DNA of 56,788 nucleotides from the NCBI GenBank assembly GCA_964478775.1, contig CAYZJC010000007.1, positions 1-56,788 of the forward strand, read 5' to 3'. Positions 45,023-54,190 of the stretch are shown here, one piece after another. The notes under the pieces are model-generated. The model saw only the letters and a list, made by a program, of their open reading frames with translations. It had not been told where the DNA came from and searched no databases. Position 1 is the first letter of the stretch; each line of letters opens with the position of its first letter. The position numbers and the translations under genes are program-made. Origin of the DNA: PNMQ01 sp964478775 (GTDB lineage Bacteria > Pseudomonadota > Alphaproteobacteria > Paracaedibacterales > CAIOTO01).

Positions 45023-45466
45023 ATGCATCAAGCTATGACTACAAAATTACCAAACACACTTTTTGCATTTATATGGCATTTTTTAAAGCCATATAAAACT
45101 GTTGTTGTTCGTTATGCATTATTGGCTATAGCTGCCAGAACCACCTTAAAAAATGCCCCCATTCTCATTTTGGATGAAGCCACATCTCAGCTTGATTCAG
45201 TCACAGAAAGCTTGATACAAGAATCTTTATGGGAATTAATGCAAGGTCACTATGATACTTTGGGCAGTGGGAAAACTACAATCGTCATCGCACATCGCTT
45301 ATCGACATTGTTGCATATGGACCGTATATTAGTTTTTGACAAAGGAAAAATTGTAGAAGATGGCACACATGCTGAGCTGCTGGCGAAAGAGGGGCTTTAC
45401 AAACACTTGTGGGATGCCCAAGTTGGTGGCTTCTTGAGGGATGATCATGAGGAGAATGAGGCATGA
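45023..45466 (+). pseudogene. Internally deleted ABC exporter
   Basis: The frame starts like a full exporter (LFAFIWHFLKPYKTVVVR) and then jumps at about residue 33 into the end of the nucleotide-binding domain: ALLAIAARTTLKNAPILIL, the Walker B ILDEATSQLDS, and the switch His in IVIAHRLST. The membrane domain, Walker A and the signature LSGGQ are missing. A GSGKTT string inside the piece GHYDTLGSGKTTIVIAHR replaces the usual short GKTTIVIAHR link, perhaps a trace of recombination. At 147 codons it cannot act as an ABC transporter. It stands where a MotB-like partner of the upstream channel gene might be expected. Confidence 0.85.
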
Positions 45467-45560
45467 TGAAGCTGATCAATTGACAGCTCTATAAAAGATA
45501 TTGACACCACTGAGTGAATATGTTTTATTATTTCATCAACTCTTACCTGTAATATAATTT

Positions 45561-46352
45561 ATGAAAACTTTATTTATATTTTTCTGTGCGTGTGTATTGT
45601 CTGTTCAAGTGGCGTCCTCTAGTGTCTGCTTTATTGCAAAAGAAGATGGTGGGCAAATCATTCAAGTAGAAGGTCCGGTTGATGAGCGTTATGCCCCTTG
45701 CAGTACGTTTAAAATACCACTCAGCCTTATTGGTTTTGATTGTGGGATTCTCATTGATGAAACACAGCCCGTGTGGCCATTTCAAGAAGGTTATGATGGT
45801 TGGCGTGAGGTTTGGAGACAGGATCAAACCCCTAAGAGTTGGATAAAGGAATCATGTGTGTGGTATAGCCAAGTTTTGACAACACAACTTGGAATGGAAA
45901 AATTTCAAAGTTATGTCACACAATTTGACTATGGAAATAACGACCTGTCAGGAGATCAAGGGCAAAACAATGGCCTGACTCAAGCGTGGTTGTCAAGTTC
46001 ACTTGAAATTTCAAGTATTGAGCAAATCGCTTTTTTAGAGAAAATGTTAAATAGTCAATTACCTATTAAGCCTTATGCAATCGCAATGACAAAAAATATC
46101 CTATTTGTAGAAGACTTATCAGATGGCTGGAAGCTATATGGTAAAACTGGAATGGGGCATGTGTTAAATGCTGATGGCACACACACAGCAGATTTATATC
46201 ATGGTTGGTTCATTGGTTGGCTTGAAAAAGACGATAGAAGAATTATTTTTTCAAACCATGTGATTGATGATAGGGTGGAAGAAGTTCCAGCGTCATTGCG
46301 TGCAAAAGCCAATGCAAGAGACAGGTTAAAAGCAATTGTGTTATTAAGATGA
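45561..46352 (+). CDS. Class D beta-lactamase (OXA-like)
   Basis: A periplasmic serine beta-lactamase of 263 residues, close to the OXA norm. Signal peptide: FIFFCACVLSVQVASS. All class D motifs are present: Ser48-Thr-Phe-Lys51 (nucleophile and the lysine that is carbamylated), Ser98-Cys-Val100 (SxV), Tyr124-Gly-Asn126 (YGN), AWLSSSLEIS (the omega-loop Trp) and Lys195-Thr-Gly197 (KTG). An active enzyme is expected. It is a chromosomal singleton with housekeeping-like base composition, without integron or IS signs, and lies just upstream of an RND pump. Confidence 0.95.
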   Translation: MKTLFIFFCACVLSVQVASSSVCFIAKEDGGQIIQVEGPVDERYAPCSTFKIPLSLIGFDCGILIDETQPVWPFQEGYDGWREVWRQDQTPKSWIKESCVWYSQVLTTQLGMEKFQSYVTQFDYGNNDLSGDQGQNNGLTQAWLSSSLEISSIEQIAFLEKMLNSQLPIKPYAIAMTKNILFVEDLSDGWKLYGKTGMGHVLNADGTHTADLYHGWFIGWLEKDDRRIIFSNHVIDDRVEEVPASLRAKANARDRLKAIVLLR

Positions 46353-46358
46353 AGGGCT

Positions 46359-46376
46359 CACCTGTTGAAACAGGTG
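46359..46376. other. Perfect short palindrome after the beta-lactamase gene
   Basis: CACCTGTT and AACAGGTG are perfect complements around GA. No T run follows, so it is a weak terminator candidate or a protein-binding site. Confidence 0.35.
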
Positions 46377-46537
46377 TTCTCACATTGCGTGTGATTGAAG
46401 CACAACACGTTATCGGGAATTGCTACTTGACTTTATTTGCGAGCACGTCTTAAAATTGTTTTCGAATAATCAAGATGGCATATGGCCATGACTTTCATTT
46501 TCTTGGTTCTAAAGCTTTTGTTCGGAAATGATTGCAA

Positions 46538-47617
46538 ATGTTAAACTTATATGACATAAAAAAAATATTAAAACATATACGAATTTATAAAAAAACAATA
46601 AGTGTCCTTCTTATCTTTATTTTATCTACGTGTATTTACAAATACTTTACCATATCTCCTCCATCAAACATTCAAGATGAAAAAAATGTCGAGGTTGAAG
46701 TGGTCAAAAGCACAACAATTAAAGAGATGGCAAATTTTATTGGCACCATTCGCTCTCGTCAACAAACAGCCTTAAAGGCAAAGGCGAATGGCACACTCAA
46801 AATTATCGCAAAGCCGGGTGAGCTGGTTAAAAAGGGAGACCTGATTGCTCAAATTGACAACGAAGACATTGAACGTAATTACAAAATATTAAGTGAAGCA
46901 CAAGAAATTGCCAAAACTCAATTTGACAGAGCAAATTCCCTTTTAAAGTCTGGGGCCTCAAGCAAAAGTGCAGTTGAAGAAAAAAAAGCCCACCATTTAG
47001 CAATGCAAGCAAAGCAATCACAGGCGAAGATATCACTTGAAGAGATTAAAATTATTGCCCCATTCGACGGTGTTGTCGGTCTTTTTAAACTTCGTGAAGG
47101 ATCTCAAGTTAACAAAGAAGATATTATCGTTCAATTGTATGACCCACATTCCTTGATTGTTGAATTTGACGTGCCTTTGTCGGTTGCAACAAACGTACAA
47201 GATGGCGGACAAATTATTGTGAATGAAAAAATATATCACCTCACACACATTCAAAAAATGCTAGATGAAGAAACCCATATGTGTCCTGCTTATGCTGAAA
47301 TTGAGTGCCCTACTTGTGTGGTTGGCACGACTGTTGATGTCAGCGTGGTTACAAAAGAAAAGGAAGCTGTTCTTGTTATTCCTTTTGAATCTATCTTCTT
47401 ACAAGAAGGTAAACCTTTTGTGTACATCCTTAAAGACAATAAAGCCGTCCTCACACCTATCACTTTGGGCATTCGAGATAAAACACACATCGAGATTACC
47501 TCTGGCTTGAAGGCGGGTGATCAACTCATTCCCTTTGGACACGATCGCCTATATCCAGATGTTGCCGTCAAGATTAGTGTGCCAGACTCCCCCCCACCCG
47601 TAAGTGATGCTAAGTAA
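46538..47617 (+). CDS. RND efflux periplasmic adaptor (membrane fusion protein)
   Basis: The N-terminal membrane anchor is at about residues 20-35 (ISVLLIFILSTCIYKYF). The lipoyl half-motifs NGTLKIIAKPGELVKKGDLI and APFDGVVGLFKLREGSQV flank a coiled-coil hairpin (residues about 105-155, EAQEIAKTQFDRANSLLK). A beta-barrel and a membrane-proximal domain (about 200-330) follow. The 359 residues are normal. The stop touches the start of the RND pump (TAAATG), so they form an operon. There is no outer-membrane channel gene in the window; a shared TolC elsewhere is likely. Confidence 0.92.
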   Translation: MLNLYDIKKILKHIRIYKKTISVLLIFILSTCIYKYFTISPPSNIQDEKNVEVEVVKSTTIKEMANFIGTIRSRQQTALKAKANGTLKIIAKPGELVKKGDLIAQIDNEDIERNYKILSEAQEIAKTQFDRANSLLKSGASSKSAVEEKKAHHLAMQAKQSQAKISLEEIKIIAPFDGVVGLFKLREGSQVNKEDIIVQLYDPHSLIVEFDVPLSVATNVQDGGQIIVNEKIYHLTHIQKMLDEETHMCPAYAEIECPTCVVGTTVDVSVVTKEKEAVLVIPFESIFLQEGKPFVYILKDNKAVLTPITLGIRDKTHIEITSGLKAGDQLIPFGHDRLYPDVAVKISVPDSPPPVSDAK

Positions 47618-50600
47618 ATGAATATCACAAGCTATTTTCTAAAACACCCCGTTGTGGCCCTTATTTTAAATACCATGATCGTTATCCTTGGGGCGCTCTC
47701 ATATGACACGTTGTCGGTTAGAGAATATCCAGAAGTTCATTTTCCTAAAGTACATGTCCACACCCATTACCCTAATGCAAGTGCTGAGGTTGTAGAAAAT
47801 ACAGTGACAAACCCCTTGGAGGATAGATTAGCTGGCATTGAGGGGATTGACACCATCACATCAAATTCACAATATGGGGCCAGTCATATTTCCCTGAGCT
47901 TTCTAAATGGCACCTCTATTGACAAGGCGCTCATTGCGATAAGAGAAGCAATTGGACTTGCATATTTGCCTTCGCAAGTGAAGTCACCAATTGTAGAGCG
48001 AAAAACAGCATCAGACGGCATGCCTTTTATGGTGATATCTCTTGAATCTTCTGTGATGGACTTTGCTGATCTCACACATTATGCAGAACTCAATTTAAAA
48101 AATATTTTTAGAGGCATTAAAGGGGTTGCCTCAGCAGAGGTTTGGGGACAACCTTATACCTACACTATTTTATTAGATGCAAGGAAGATGTATGCCTTTG
48201 GTATCAATGCAGATGACGTTTATCATGCTTTGCAAAAAGGAAATCTTTCCTTGCCAGTTGGTAAGTTTCAAAATGAAATTCCAGTCACTTTAAATTCAGA
48301 ACTCAAAACCATAAGAGATTACGAAAATCTTGTGATAAAGGAAAAAACATCTTCAAAACACCCCCTTCTTTTAAAACAAATCGCAGATATCAAACTTCAG
48401 ACCAATGACAAACAGTTTAGAATTCGCATTAACGGCAAACCAGGGCTCTGCATCGCCATTCAACAAGCGAATGATGCAAACATCCTTGAGGTATCAACTC
48501 TCGTCCACAATCAGTTGCGTGACATTAAACAGACCCTGTCGCATGATCTTAAAATGGATATTGTTCAAGACAAAGCGGACTTTGTCAGACATTCACTTAA
48601 AAATGTTAAGGCATCTATTGCAGAAGCGGTTATATTTGTTTTAATTATCATTTTTCTTTTCCTAAGAAATATGAAGGCGACTCTTATCCCCCTTATCACA
48701 ATCCCTATTTCTCTTATTGGGTCATTTTTATTTTTAAAGATGTTCGGTTTTTCTATCAACATTATAACTATTTTGGCTATGGTGTTAGCGATTGGTCTTG
48801 TGGTAGATGATGCAATTATTGTCCTTGAAAACATACAAAGGCATATTGAAAAGGGCCTCAATGCTTTTGAAGCCGCTATAAAGGGCGCCCAAGAAATTGG
48901 CTTTGCTATTGTCGCCATGACCCTCACGCTTACCAGTGTTTATGCACCGTTAGCCTTTATCACTGGAATCATTGGTGAACTGTTTATAGAATTTGCAGTT
49001 GCCCTCGCAGGTAGTGTGCTGGTTTCTGGTGTTGTTGCTTTAACTTTATCGCCCATTATGTGTGCAAAATTTTTACACGCAAACCAAAAACATTTGTTTC
49101 CTAAAATAGATGTATTTCTTGATAATGTAACCACGCGTTATGCTAACCTCTTAAACACCTTACTTGATTATAAAAAAGGGTGTCTTTTTGTCTTTTTTGT
49201 GACATTTGGCTTAATTGCTATGCTTTCTCAAAGCATTCTAAGTGAAACAGCCCCAAAGGAAGACAGAAGTTTGGTTGGTATTTATGTGCCACCCATTCCT
49301 GGAAAAGATATCAATACGCTGGCGCAAAAGATTGCCCTAATTGAAAAGAGCATTAACCCCATACCCGAAGCTGCACATTGCCTAGTCTTTATGGGCGACT
49401 GGGGAGGTAATATTATTTTACCTCTAAAACCTCAAGGTTTAAGAAAAAGATCATCGCAAGAAATTGTCGACTCATTTAGCCCCATCGTTGCAAAAATTCC
49501 TTCCCTTGATGTCCATCCCTGGAGTTGGGACTCGGGACTTCCAGGTGATGATCCTTCTATAGGAAATGGGGAACTCTCATTAGTTATTTCAACAACGCAA
49601 AGCTATGCAACCCTTTTTGATGCCGTTGAAAAAGTTAGAAAGTCATTAGATACCCAAAAGAAATTCCAAAATATCAAGCACGATTTAGCGCTTAATACAC
49701 CAAGCTATATCATTAATGCGAACACCAATGAAATGGCGCATTTAAATATCACATACCAACAAATTGCAAAGACCATTGAAATTTTCTTCAGTGGTGACCA
49801 ATCACTCACCTTTTCTAAGGATGGTATCCTCTACACAATAACACTTAAAGGAAAGCAATCCCCTTGGGACTTAAATGAACTCTATGTGACAAATCCATCG
49901 GAGAAAAGAATTTCCTTAAGCGCAGTTGCTAAACTCACTCCAACTTCAGGGGCAAAAACTCTTTACCACTATAATCAAATGCGTGCAGTTGTATTAACGG
50001 CGGACCTGATCAATGAAAGTAATCTTGAAGAGGGTATGAAAGCATTTTTAACGCAGGTCAGTAAAGACTTACCAGCTTCGTATAAAAAGACATGGTATGG
50101 TTCCTCTAAAGCTTTTGGAGACTCAAGAAAAATGATGCTATCCCTCTTTTTGCTAGCGGTCATTTTCATTTTCTCCATTCTTGCTGTTCAATTTGAAAAC
50201 TTTATAGACCCCTGTATTATTTTGTTAACAGTGCCCTTAGCATGCCTTGGTGCCTTAGGCTTTGTGTGGATATCAAATGGATCACTCAATATTTTCACAC
50301 AAATTGGCTTGATTACGCTTATCGGTCTTATCACAAAGCACGGCATATTAATTGTGGAATTTTCAAACCAATTAAAGAATGACCTTTCCTTAAAGGCAGC
50401 GATTGTTCAAGCCTCATCTCTTCGTTTGCGCCCTATCTTAATGACGACTGGTGCGATGATCTTTGGCGCCATTCCTTTAATGCTATCGAATGATGCGGGA
50501 CATGAAGCGCAGCGTGCAATTGGGACTGTTCTAGTCGGTGGATTAAGCTTTGGAACTATTTTCACGCTCTTTGTATTGCCAACAGTTTGTTTGATGATTA

Positions 50601-50632
50601 AATCATTTCACGCTTCACTTACGAAAGAATAA
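47618..50632 (+). CDS. RND multidrug efflux transporter
   Basis: A 1004-residue inner-membrane proton-driven pump of the HAE1/MMPL superfamily with the AcrB layout: one N-terminal helix, a periplasmic porter domain, TM2-6 with GLVVDDAIIVLENIQRH (the paired Asp of the proton relay, TM4), a second periplasmic domain, and TM8-12 with LRPILMTTGAMIFGAIPLML. It is slightly shorter than AcrB (1049). Substrates cannot be read from the sequence. Together with the preceding adaptor and class D enzyme it suggests a local resistance cluster. Confidence 0.95.
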   Translation: MNITSYFLKHPVVALILNTMIVILGALSYDTLSVREYPEVHFPKVHVHTHYPNASAEVVENTVTNPLEDRLAGIEGIDTITSNSQYGASHISLSFLNGTSIDKALIAIREAIGLAYLPSQVKSPIVERKTASDGMPFMVISLESSVMDFADLTHYAELNLKNIFRGIKGVASAEVWGQPYTYTILLDARKMYAFGINADDVYHALQKGNLSLPVGKFQNEIPVTLNSELKTIRDYENLVIKEKTSSKHPLLLKQIADIKLQTNDKQFRIRINGKPGLCIAIQQANDANILEVSTLVHNQLRDIKQTLSHDLKMDIVQDKADFVRHSLKNVKASIAEAVIFVLIIIFLFLRNMKATLIPLITIPISLIGSFLFLKMFGFSINIITILAMVLAIGLVVDDAIIVLENIQRHIEKGLNAFEAAIKGAQEIGFAIVAMTLTLTSVYAPLAFITGIIGELFIEFAVALAGSVLVSGVVALTLSPIMCAKFLHANQKHLFPKIDVFLDNVTTRYANLLNTLLDYKKGCLFVFFVTFGLIAMLSQSILSETAPKEDRSLVGIYVPPIPGKDINTLAQKIALIEKSINPIPEAAHCLVFMGDWGGNIILPLKPQGLRKRSSQEIVDSFSPIVAKIPSLDVHPWSWDSGLPGDDPSIGNGELSLVISTTQSYATLFDAVEKVRKSLDTQKKFQNIKHDLALNTPSYIINANTNEMAHLNITYQQIAKTIEIFFSGDQSLTFSKDGILYTITLKGKQSPWDLNELYVTNPSEKRISLSAVAKLTPTSGAKTLYHYNQMRAVVLTADLINESNLEEGMKAFLTQVSKDLPASYKKTWYGSSKAFGDSRKMMLSLFLLAVIFIFSILAVQFENFIDPCIILLTVPLACLGALGFVWISNGSLNIFTQIGLITLIGLITKHGILIVEFSNQLKNDLSLKAAIVQASSLRLRPILMTTGAMIFGAIPLMLSNDAGHEAQRAIGTVLVGGLSFGTIFTLFVLPTVCLMIKSFHASLTKE

Positions 50633-50750
50633 AAGTAAAGTAGTAAACGACTCTACAAGTCCATATTGCTTCTCATTATAAAATAAAAAATAATATTGAA
50701 TATTTATGACAATAATGTTATTATTTTTTAAAATACATTATAGGATATAT

Positions 50751-51665
50751 ATGAAGCGCACACAAATAATGCTGTCAATTATTGTTGTACTATCAATATT
50801 ATTGGCCGCCATAGCTATTGGCTTGCATGCCAAGTCGAAAGCCTTGGAAATTGAACAGACAACTCCAGCTCCACAACAGTCAATCATGTGGGTAACAGAC
50901 CCTCATCTTACGCAAGCTAATCAAAGTGGCTTGTTCAATGCGATCAAAAACAAGAAACATAAAGCTATCTTCATCACTGGAGACATTTCAAACGATAATC
51001 TCATTACAAGCTTGAAATATTTGTCAACTGCGACCCCATCACCTATTTATTTTATACTTGGAAATTCAGATACAAATTATGGACATAGCACACAAGACGT
51101 TAGAAAAAAACTTAAGAACCTTTGTGCTGAAGTAAGCAATTTACACTATTTGCATGATGATGTTACGTACCTTGACCCAACTCCTTTATGTAAAGAAAAG
51201 GTTGCTCTCATTGGGTTCGACGGATACGCCGACAGTTGGGAAGATATCACACAATTGCGTGAAAATGATTTGGAAAAGCTTACACAGAACATTGAAACCG
51301 CCATCAAAAAAAATTGCGCAAAAATTGTTATTTTATCGCACGTTCCCCCTTTTCAATCAGACTGTTTATACCAAGGCAAACCCACAACGCCTCAGTTTGC
51401 CCCGCATTATTCTTCAACGCAATTTGCTGATCTCTTACTGCAGTTCGCAAATAAATATCAACACATTACTTTTGTGGTCTATGCAGGCCACACACATAAT
51501 GAAAGCTATCAACTTTACACAAAAAATATAGATGCCGCACACCAAAACGCAGACCTTCATGTGTTTGTAGGTAAAAAATTTCAAAGCCAAGACTTATCAT
51601 CCATCTATGAGATCGATTCGCTATCTCTCCTTTCTAGAAGTCTATCAAACTCACAAGAAAGATAG
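50751..51665 (+). CDS. Membrane-anchored or exported metallophosphoesterase
   Basis: ATG at 50751 follows ATAGGA; an in-frame ATG at 50706 lacks a ribosome site. A hydrophobic N-terminus (MLSIIVVLSILLAAIAIGLH, residues 6-26) anchors or exports it. Calcineurin-like metal motifs are in order: TDPHL (D-x-H), FITGDISND (GD), LGNSDTN (GNxD, replacing GNH[DE]), LSHVPPF (H) and YAGHTHN (GHTH). About 304 residues. The substrate could be a cyclic nucleotide, a lipid-linked pyrophosphate or a phosphoprotein; none can be chosen. Its stop codon is the first base block of the clpB-leader copy at 51661. Confidence 0.85.
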   Translation: MKRTQIMLSIIVVLSILLAAIAIGLHAKSKALEIEQTTPAPQQSIMWVTDPHLTQANQSGLFNAIKNKKHKAIFITGDISNDNLITSLKYLSTATPSPIYFILGNSDTNYGHSTQDVRKKLKNLCAEVSNLHYLHDDVTYLDPTPLCKEKVALIGFDGYADSWEDITQLRENDLEKLTQNIETAIKKNCAKIVILSHVPPFQSDCLYQGKPTTPQFAPHYSSTQFADLLLQFANKYQHITFVVYAGHTHNESYQLYTKNIDAAHQNADLHVFVGKKFQSQDLSSIYEIDSLSLLSRSLSNSQER

Positions 51666-51821
51666 GCGCTAATCAAAGAAAATGGTATAATGTGGGCATG
51701 GAAAGCTGACAAGAAGCTAACAATATGAAAGCAAGTTGGTCATTCTCTGTGCCTTACTCAAGATATTTACCTATGTCATAAAAGGATTATCATCCAGCAA
51801 GACAATCACTGCAAAAAAAAC
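51661..51821 (+). repeat. Decayed copy of the clpB 5' region (copy A)
   Basis: From GATAGGCG through CAAAGAAAATGGTATAATG, GGAAAGCTGACAAGAAGCTAA and ATAAAAGGATTAT to GCAAGACAATCACTGCAAAA it follows the clpB leader and its first codons at 54026-54190, with many substitutions. It lacks an intact start codon and is not a gene. It begins in the stop codon of the metallophosphoesterase. No further gene is visible up to 51910. Confidence 0.8.
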
Positions 51822-51910
51822 CAACCTTACTCTCATCATTGTTTGCATGGTGATTACGGTAAGGCTGTGAATTTAGTCAAGTGATTTGCTATAGAATGTA
51901 AGGGCTCCAC

Positions 51911-53854
51911 TTAAGCCTTTTCATAAAGCTGTTTTAAGTTTTGCAAGTACGGAATAAGTTTTTCTATTTCACTTTGCATACCCGTTTTATTGTTTAAGAT
52001 TGACAATACTACTACTTGCTCATGCAAAACAGCTTTCCCTGCTTTTGTAAGATGTTCTGAATGGTATTGGTGAATGCCTTCTTTTGTGCAGACCACATTG
52101 TTTGGACAACTTGTTTCATGGCCTTCTTTTTTCAAAACGGGTACGTCAAAAGAAACCATCGCTAGCAATTGCTGAAACCTATAAAGATGAGTAAAAAAAT
52201 TTAATACTTTTTCTTTATCAACAGCGTTTAATTGCTTTGCAGCAGCTTCTAAGGCTTCAAAGTCTATGCGCTGATTCTTGTTTTCTTTAAACACATAGAC
52301 CATGCGACCATTTTGGTTGACCAATTCCACACCTGTTCGTGGGTTTAATAAAACATTATAGCCCACTGCACGGTATTGATTGACGACATCTAAATAGTCT
52401 TGCACATTCTTACAAGAATAGACTTGTGCACCTGGTTCATTGTCTAGTCTTGGTGCAAAAATAGTGTATGGGGTATTATCAGTCATTTCAAACAAGAAAC
52501 CAACTGGGTTATTTGCATCTGACCCATGCAACACCATATCATCTGTGACCGCTTTTAGGTAAGCTAAAGCGGCTTCATCTTCATCATTTACAAAACCATG
52601 TTCTTCGTCTGAGCGCTTTTCAAAGTCGTACCCTTGTGAACGTACAGCTGCTGTGTCATAGTCAGGAATAATAGGTTTCACTTCTGCTGCAACGTCAATA
52701 GACTTGCTTTCACTAGAATTTAAAGAATCTAAAATGCCTTTATTTTCAATGCGTGCTTTTGTGGAACCCTCATACCACACATCACCACATTTTAAAAAGT
52801 AAGGTCTTTCAAGGATTGTATCTTCCATAGCAGTACCATTTTCAAATACACGGCAATATTGGTTATTAAATTTGGTATAGGCTGCTACACGTGTCAATTG
52901 TATGTCACTTCCCGCTTGTGCGGGGACAACTGGCCCTGTTGCAACACTAACCAATAATTGACCAGGTATTAATTGACGCACTGCATCGTCACTTTTTTCA
53001 AGCAAGCCTGCAGCTTTTAAGGAATGCAATAGTTTACCAGATGAAACCAAAGACACTTTTTGTTTAAAGGCGAGCACTTCAACTGGCAAGCTTTTTTCAA
53101 GCTCTTCCATCATGCCTGATGTAAGATTATTTAACAATTTTCCTTTATAGTCTCGCCACACTTCACCTTGTTGTGATTTACAGCGATACACGAAATATTT
53201 TTTAAGTTGTGCAGGGTCTAAATTGCCAATAAAACTGTCATCTTTGTCATCACTTTTATTCATTTTGTCGTGCAATTGACATTGGTCACCTCCCATATAA
53301 ATGACAGGCACACTACTTGTGTAGGGCATTTTTGGGTCATCCTTTTGCGATAAAACTGTATTGACAATTTTTACATCATCCGCTTGGTTTTTCTTTTTTG
53401 AATAACGGTTCCAAATGGGAATGCGCCCACGAAGACCTTGCACATCTAGGGTTGAGCTTTTAAATTTAACGTGAAAGTCCTTACCTGCACCACCATCAAC
53501 AATACCTTCCGCCGCAAATACACTGGTATCACGAATGGCAATAAATAATTTTTTTGTTGCAGCCAGTCTTTGCAAATCTGCCCCATGCGGGCCATATAAA
53601 TTGCCTTTATAGACATTGCTTTTGTTTTGTAGTGCACGGTTCAAAGGGGAAGCAAAGTCTTTGTTGATTTTGAGTTTTCCAACTGTTCTTGTAGCCACTT
53701 GTGCGGCCTTTGCTGGTTCATCAACCATTTCCATTGGTGCGATTTGTTCAATTTGGACAGGTACACCTTGCATATTCTCAGCCATACTTAATAGGCTAAA
53801 ATGTACAAACAACCCAGCACTTAACAGTAAATAAGTTGCAATCTTCTTTTTCAT
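51911..53854 (-). CDS. Large exported protein of unknown function
   Basis: ATG at 53854 gives a typical signal peptide (KKKIATYLLLSAGLFVHFSL, cleavage near residue 26, SMAEN); a start at 53893 would add 13 residues before it. The 647-residue protein is hydrophilic, with a VPVQIEQIAPMEMVDEPAKA segment after the signal, two nearby Cys/Trp-rich repeats (YCRVFENGTAME with FLKCGDVWYEGSTK, and KYFVYRCKSQQGEVWRDYKG) that resemble each other, and no catalytic motif. The gene lies on the opposite strand between two copies of the clpB 5' region, which suggests it arrived by insertion or came between duplicated segments. Confidence 0.7.
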   Translation of the reverse strand: MKKKIATYLLLSAGLFVHFSLLSMAENMQGVPVQIEQIAPMEMVDEPAKAAQVATRTVGKLKINKDFASPLNRALQNKSNVYKGNLYGPHGADLQRLAATKKLFIAIRDTSVFAAEGIVDGGAGKDFHVKFKSSTLDVQGLRGRIPIWNRYSKKKNQADDVKIVNTVLSQKDDPKMPYTSSVPVIYMGGDQCQLHDKMNKSDDKDDSFIGNLDPAQLKKYFVYRCKSQQGEVWRDYKGKLLNNLTSGMMEELEKSLPVEVLAFKQKVSLVSSGKLLHSLKAAGLLEKSDDAVRQLIPGQLLVSVATGPVVPAQAGSDIQLTRVAAYTKFNNQYCRVFENGTAMEDTILERPYFLKCGDVWYEGSTKARIENKGILDSLNSSESKSIDVAAEVKPIIPDYDTAAVRSQGYDFEKRSDEEHGFVNDEDEAALAYLKAVTDDMVLHGSDANNPVGFLFEMTDNTPYTIFAPRLDNEPGAQVYSCKNVQDYLDVVNQYRAVGYNVLLNPRTGVELVNQNGRMVYVFKENKNQRIDFEALEAAAKQLNAVDKEKVLNFFTHLYRFQQLLAMVSFDVPVLKKEGHETSCPNNVVCTKEGIHQYHSEHLTKAGKAVLHEQVVVLSILNNKTGMQSEIEKLIPYLQNLKQLYEKA

Positions 53855-54025
53855 GATATGCTCGCTACAAAATTCGTATTTCCTCAGCCCCATTATATAA
53901 ACATGAAGTTAATAATCTGTTAAGACAGCGTGATTGGTGAGAATAGTTAACACTGTACGTAATGTCCTAATAGCAAACTGAGCCCCAGTCCTTCTTTTTT
54001 TAAAAATTCTCCAAGGAAAAAGAGG

Positions 54026-54190
54026 GATAGGCGTTCGTCAAAGAAAATGGTACAATGTACGCATGGAAAGGTGACAAGAAGCTAAGAATAAGAAATTAAA
54101 TTAGCGATTGCAATCACCTAACGCAAGATACTTACCTGTGTTATAAAAGGATTATGATGATGCAAGACAAGCAATTTACTCAAAAAACAC
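54026..54190 (+). repeat. clpB 5' region (copy B, intact)
   Basis: The counterpart of copy A. It holds the presumed clpB promoter (a TACAAT at 54050-54055 as -10), the leader, AAGGATT as ribosome site and the first clpB codons. In copy A the -10 is TATAAT. Confidence 0.75.

Noticed and set aside
43690..45466. A Zorya defence system.
   Set aside because: Only the MotA-like gene is present; no ZorB, ZorC, ZorD or ZorE homologue follows.
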